This document shows, piece by piece, positions 4,376 to 5,298 of a stretch of 5,298 bases of DNA. Every line of letters starts with the position of its first letter. The stretch's first letter is position 1. The stretch lies in contig JALVFC010000047.1 of assembly GCA_027030285.1 (NCBI GenBank), forward strand, positions 1 through 5,298, in the 5' to 3' direction. Source of the stretch: Thiotrichaceae bacterium (GTDB lineage Bacteria; Pseudomonadota; Gammaproteobacteria; Thiotrichales; Thiotrichaceae). The notes below the pieces were generated by a model. The model searched no databases. It was not told the origin of the DNA and saw only the letters and a list, made by a program, of their open reading frames with translations. Made by a program: the position numbers and the translations under genes.

Positions 4376-5298
4376 GAGAAAGGGGTCAAGTCTCAGATTA
4401 ACGCCTCTCAGCTTGGTCGCTAATCGGGAATTCTGGCGAAGAATCGAGGACACCCAAATTTCCTCAGCAGAAATGTGAAGGCCCCACTCACCCAATAGCC
4501 TGAATTCCCCGAAAATGGCTAAAACAACAAGAACCCGCCATGACCATCCCTCGCAAGAACATCGTCGATAAATCCACCTCCGGCTTTTACCATTGCACCA
4601 CCCGCTGCGTGCGCCGCGCCTTTCTCTGCGGGGAAGATCCCTATTCCGGCGAGAACTACGACCACCGGCGCGAGTGGATCAAGTCGCGCCTGCTGGTTCT
4701 CGAGTCGATCTTCGCTGCTGACCTGTACGCTTACGCGGTGATGTCCAATCATTACCATGTGGTTCTGTTCATGGATTTGGAGCGGGCGAGGAGTTGGTCG
4801 GATGAGGAGGTCGCCAGGCGCTGGCTGACGCTTTGCCCGCCCCGCATGGCGGTGAACGAGAATCCAGAGGCGCCGGATCAGGCGGGGTGTTTCGATACTT
4901 TCGTTCGGGAGCTGGCTGGCGATGCGGAGAAGATTGCGTTGTATCGGGAACGGCTCTGTGATCTGAGCTGGTTGATGCGCTTTCTGAACGAGTACATTGC
5001 TCGCAAGGCGAACCGGGAGGATCGGACGAAGGGGCGATTTTGGGAGGGGCGCTTCAAGACCCAGGCGTTGCTGGATGAGGGGGCGGTGCTGGCTTGCATG
5101 GCCTATGTGGATTTGAATCCGGTTCGAGCGGGTATTGCCGATACGCCGGAGGAGTCGGAGTTCACCAGTGTGAAGCAGAGACTGGAGTGCGTGGCGGCTG
5201 GCGGTCTGGAGGAGAAAACCCTGACGCCGGTGACGGGAACCTCTCATTCTGATGACGCCGGGAACGCGCACATTCATACCGCCCGGATCAATGCGATT
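4376..5298 (+). mobile_element. IS200/IS605-like or REP-associated transposase element, right end outside the window
   Basis: GC-rich DNA with a Y1-type transposase replaces the AT-rich cassette DNA here. The leader 4379-4539 holds no gene. Its opening AAAGGGGTCAAG resembles a sequence I associate with the upstream regions of this transposase group in Gammaproteobacteria, which is recollection rather than proof. The left limit is set by loss of attC structure and is accurate only to about 10-15 bases. I found no convincing REP palindrome in the leader. Confidence 0.5.
4540..5298 (+). CDS. REP-associated-type tyrosine transposase (Y1, HUH), 3'-partial
   Basis: The frame is open from ATG 4540 to the last base (253 codons), so the gene continues beyond the window. 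The protein belongs to the Y1 transposase superfamily (IS200/IS605-like, TnpA_REP/RAYT type), enzymes that cut and rejoin single-stranded DNA at hairpins. AVMSNHYHVVLF (66-77) holds the HUH pair His71 and His73. The likely nucleophile is Tyr152 in RFLNEYIARKAN. FWEGRFKTQALLDE (167-180) and AYVDLNPVRAGI (188-199) are highly typical blocks of the family. The N-terminus MTIPRK, followed by YHCTTRCVRRAFLCG (17-31), fits the start of the subgroup and supports ATG 4540, although no good ribosome binding site precedes it. A long open frame on the opposite strand is a shadow of this gene. Confidence 0.92.
   Translation, partial: MTIPRKNIVDKSTSGFYHCTTRCVRRAFLCGEDPYSGENYDHRREWIKSRLLVLESIFAADLYAYAVMSNHYHVVLFMDLERARSWSDEEVARRWLTLCPPRMAVNENPEAPDQAGCFDTFVRELAGDAEKIALYRERLCDLSWLMRFLNEYIARKANREDRTKGRFWEGRFKTQALLDEGAVLACMAYVDLNPVRAGIADTPEESEFTSVKQRLECVAAGGLEEKTLTPVTGTSHSDDAGNAHIHTARINAI

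Noticed and set aside
4426..4509. Inverted pair GGGAATTC (4426-4433) and GAATTCCC (4502-4509) in the transposase leader
   Set aside because: Six of the eight bases are themselves a palindrome, so such pairing is easily due to chance. It does not resemble a REP hairpin, and the arms are 68 bases apart.
4519..5277. Long open frame of 252 codons on the minus strand
   Set aside because: It lies opposite the Y1 transposase, whose + strand frame contains the family motifs. The minus-strand product is rich in Arg, His and Pro, as expected of a shadow of a GC-rich gene.
1..5298. CRISPR array, tRNA, rRNA or riboswitch
   Set aside because: No regularly spaced repeats, cloverleaf-forming stretch with an anticodon arm, rRNA segment or recognised aptamer was seen on either strand.

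Overview
The window is a small stretch of mobile DNA, most likely from a gammaproteobacterium. The transposase families and the GC-rich, Proteobacteria-like codon use of both flanking elements suggest this, but no housekeeping gene is present to fix the host. Two GC-rich transposon-type blocks enclose a clearly more AT-rich centre.

Left block (1 to about 1817): the 3' part of a tyrosine recombinase overlaps a complete IS91-family HUH/Y2 transposase by 8 bases. Downstream lies a hairpin followed by a CTTG tetranucleotide, which I read as the likely ori end and target of the IS91-type element.

Centre (about 1915 to 4375): this reads as an integron gene-cassette array with all genes on the + strand and no integron integrase in view, so it could be a CALIN (cluster of attC sites lacking an integrase) or the interior of a larger integron. 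The best evidence is an internal consistency rule. In a true cassette, the R' core at its start is complementary to the R'' core of its own attC. The cassette starting with GTTAGCC (2061) ends in an attC whose R'' is GGCTAAC (2898). The next one starts with GTTATGC (2979) and has GCATAAC (4357) directly after its stop codon. The first of these attC sites also has the imperfect L''/L' pairing with one unpaired G that is typical of attC. Cassette A carries an unrecognised 269-residue, probably helical protein. Cassette B carries a 451-residue SIR2-domain protein with its NAD-binding and catalytic motifs intact, very likely an NADase of the antiphage-defence type. Just upstream is a possible 129-base gene-less cassette that holds a promoter-like sequence.

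Right block (about 4376 to 5298): an IS200/IS605-like, REP-associated-type Y1 transposase (HUH motif and tyrosine present) runs off the window end. Its element appears to have cut off the attC of cassette B just after the R'' core.

Taken together, a defence-type cassette array is flanked by two single-strand (HUH) transposons, one of which has probably locked the SIR2 cassette in place by destroying its attC. The most interesting content is the SIR2 cassette, the unknown cassette protein beside it, and the possible promoter-only cassette in front of them.
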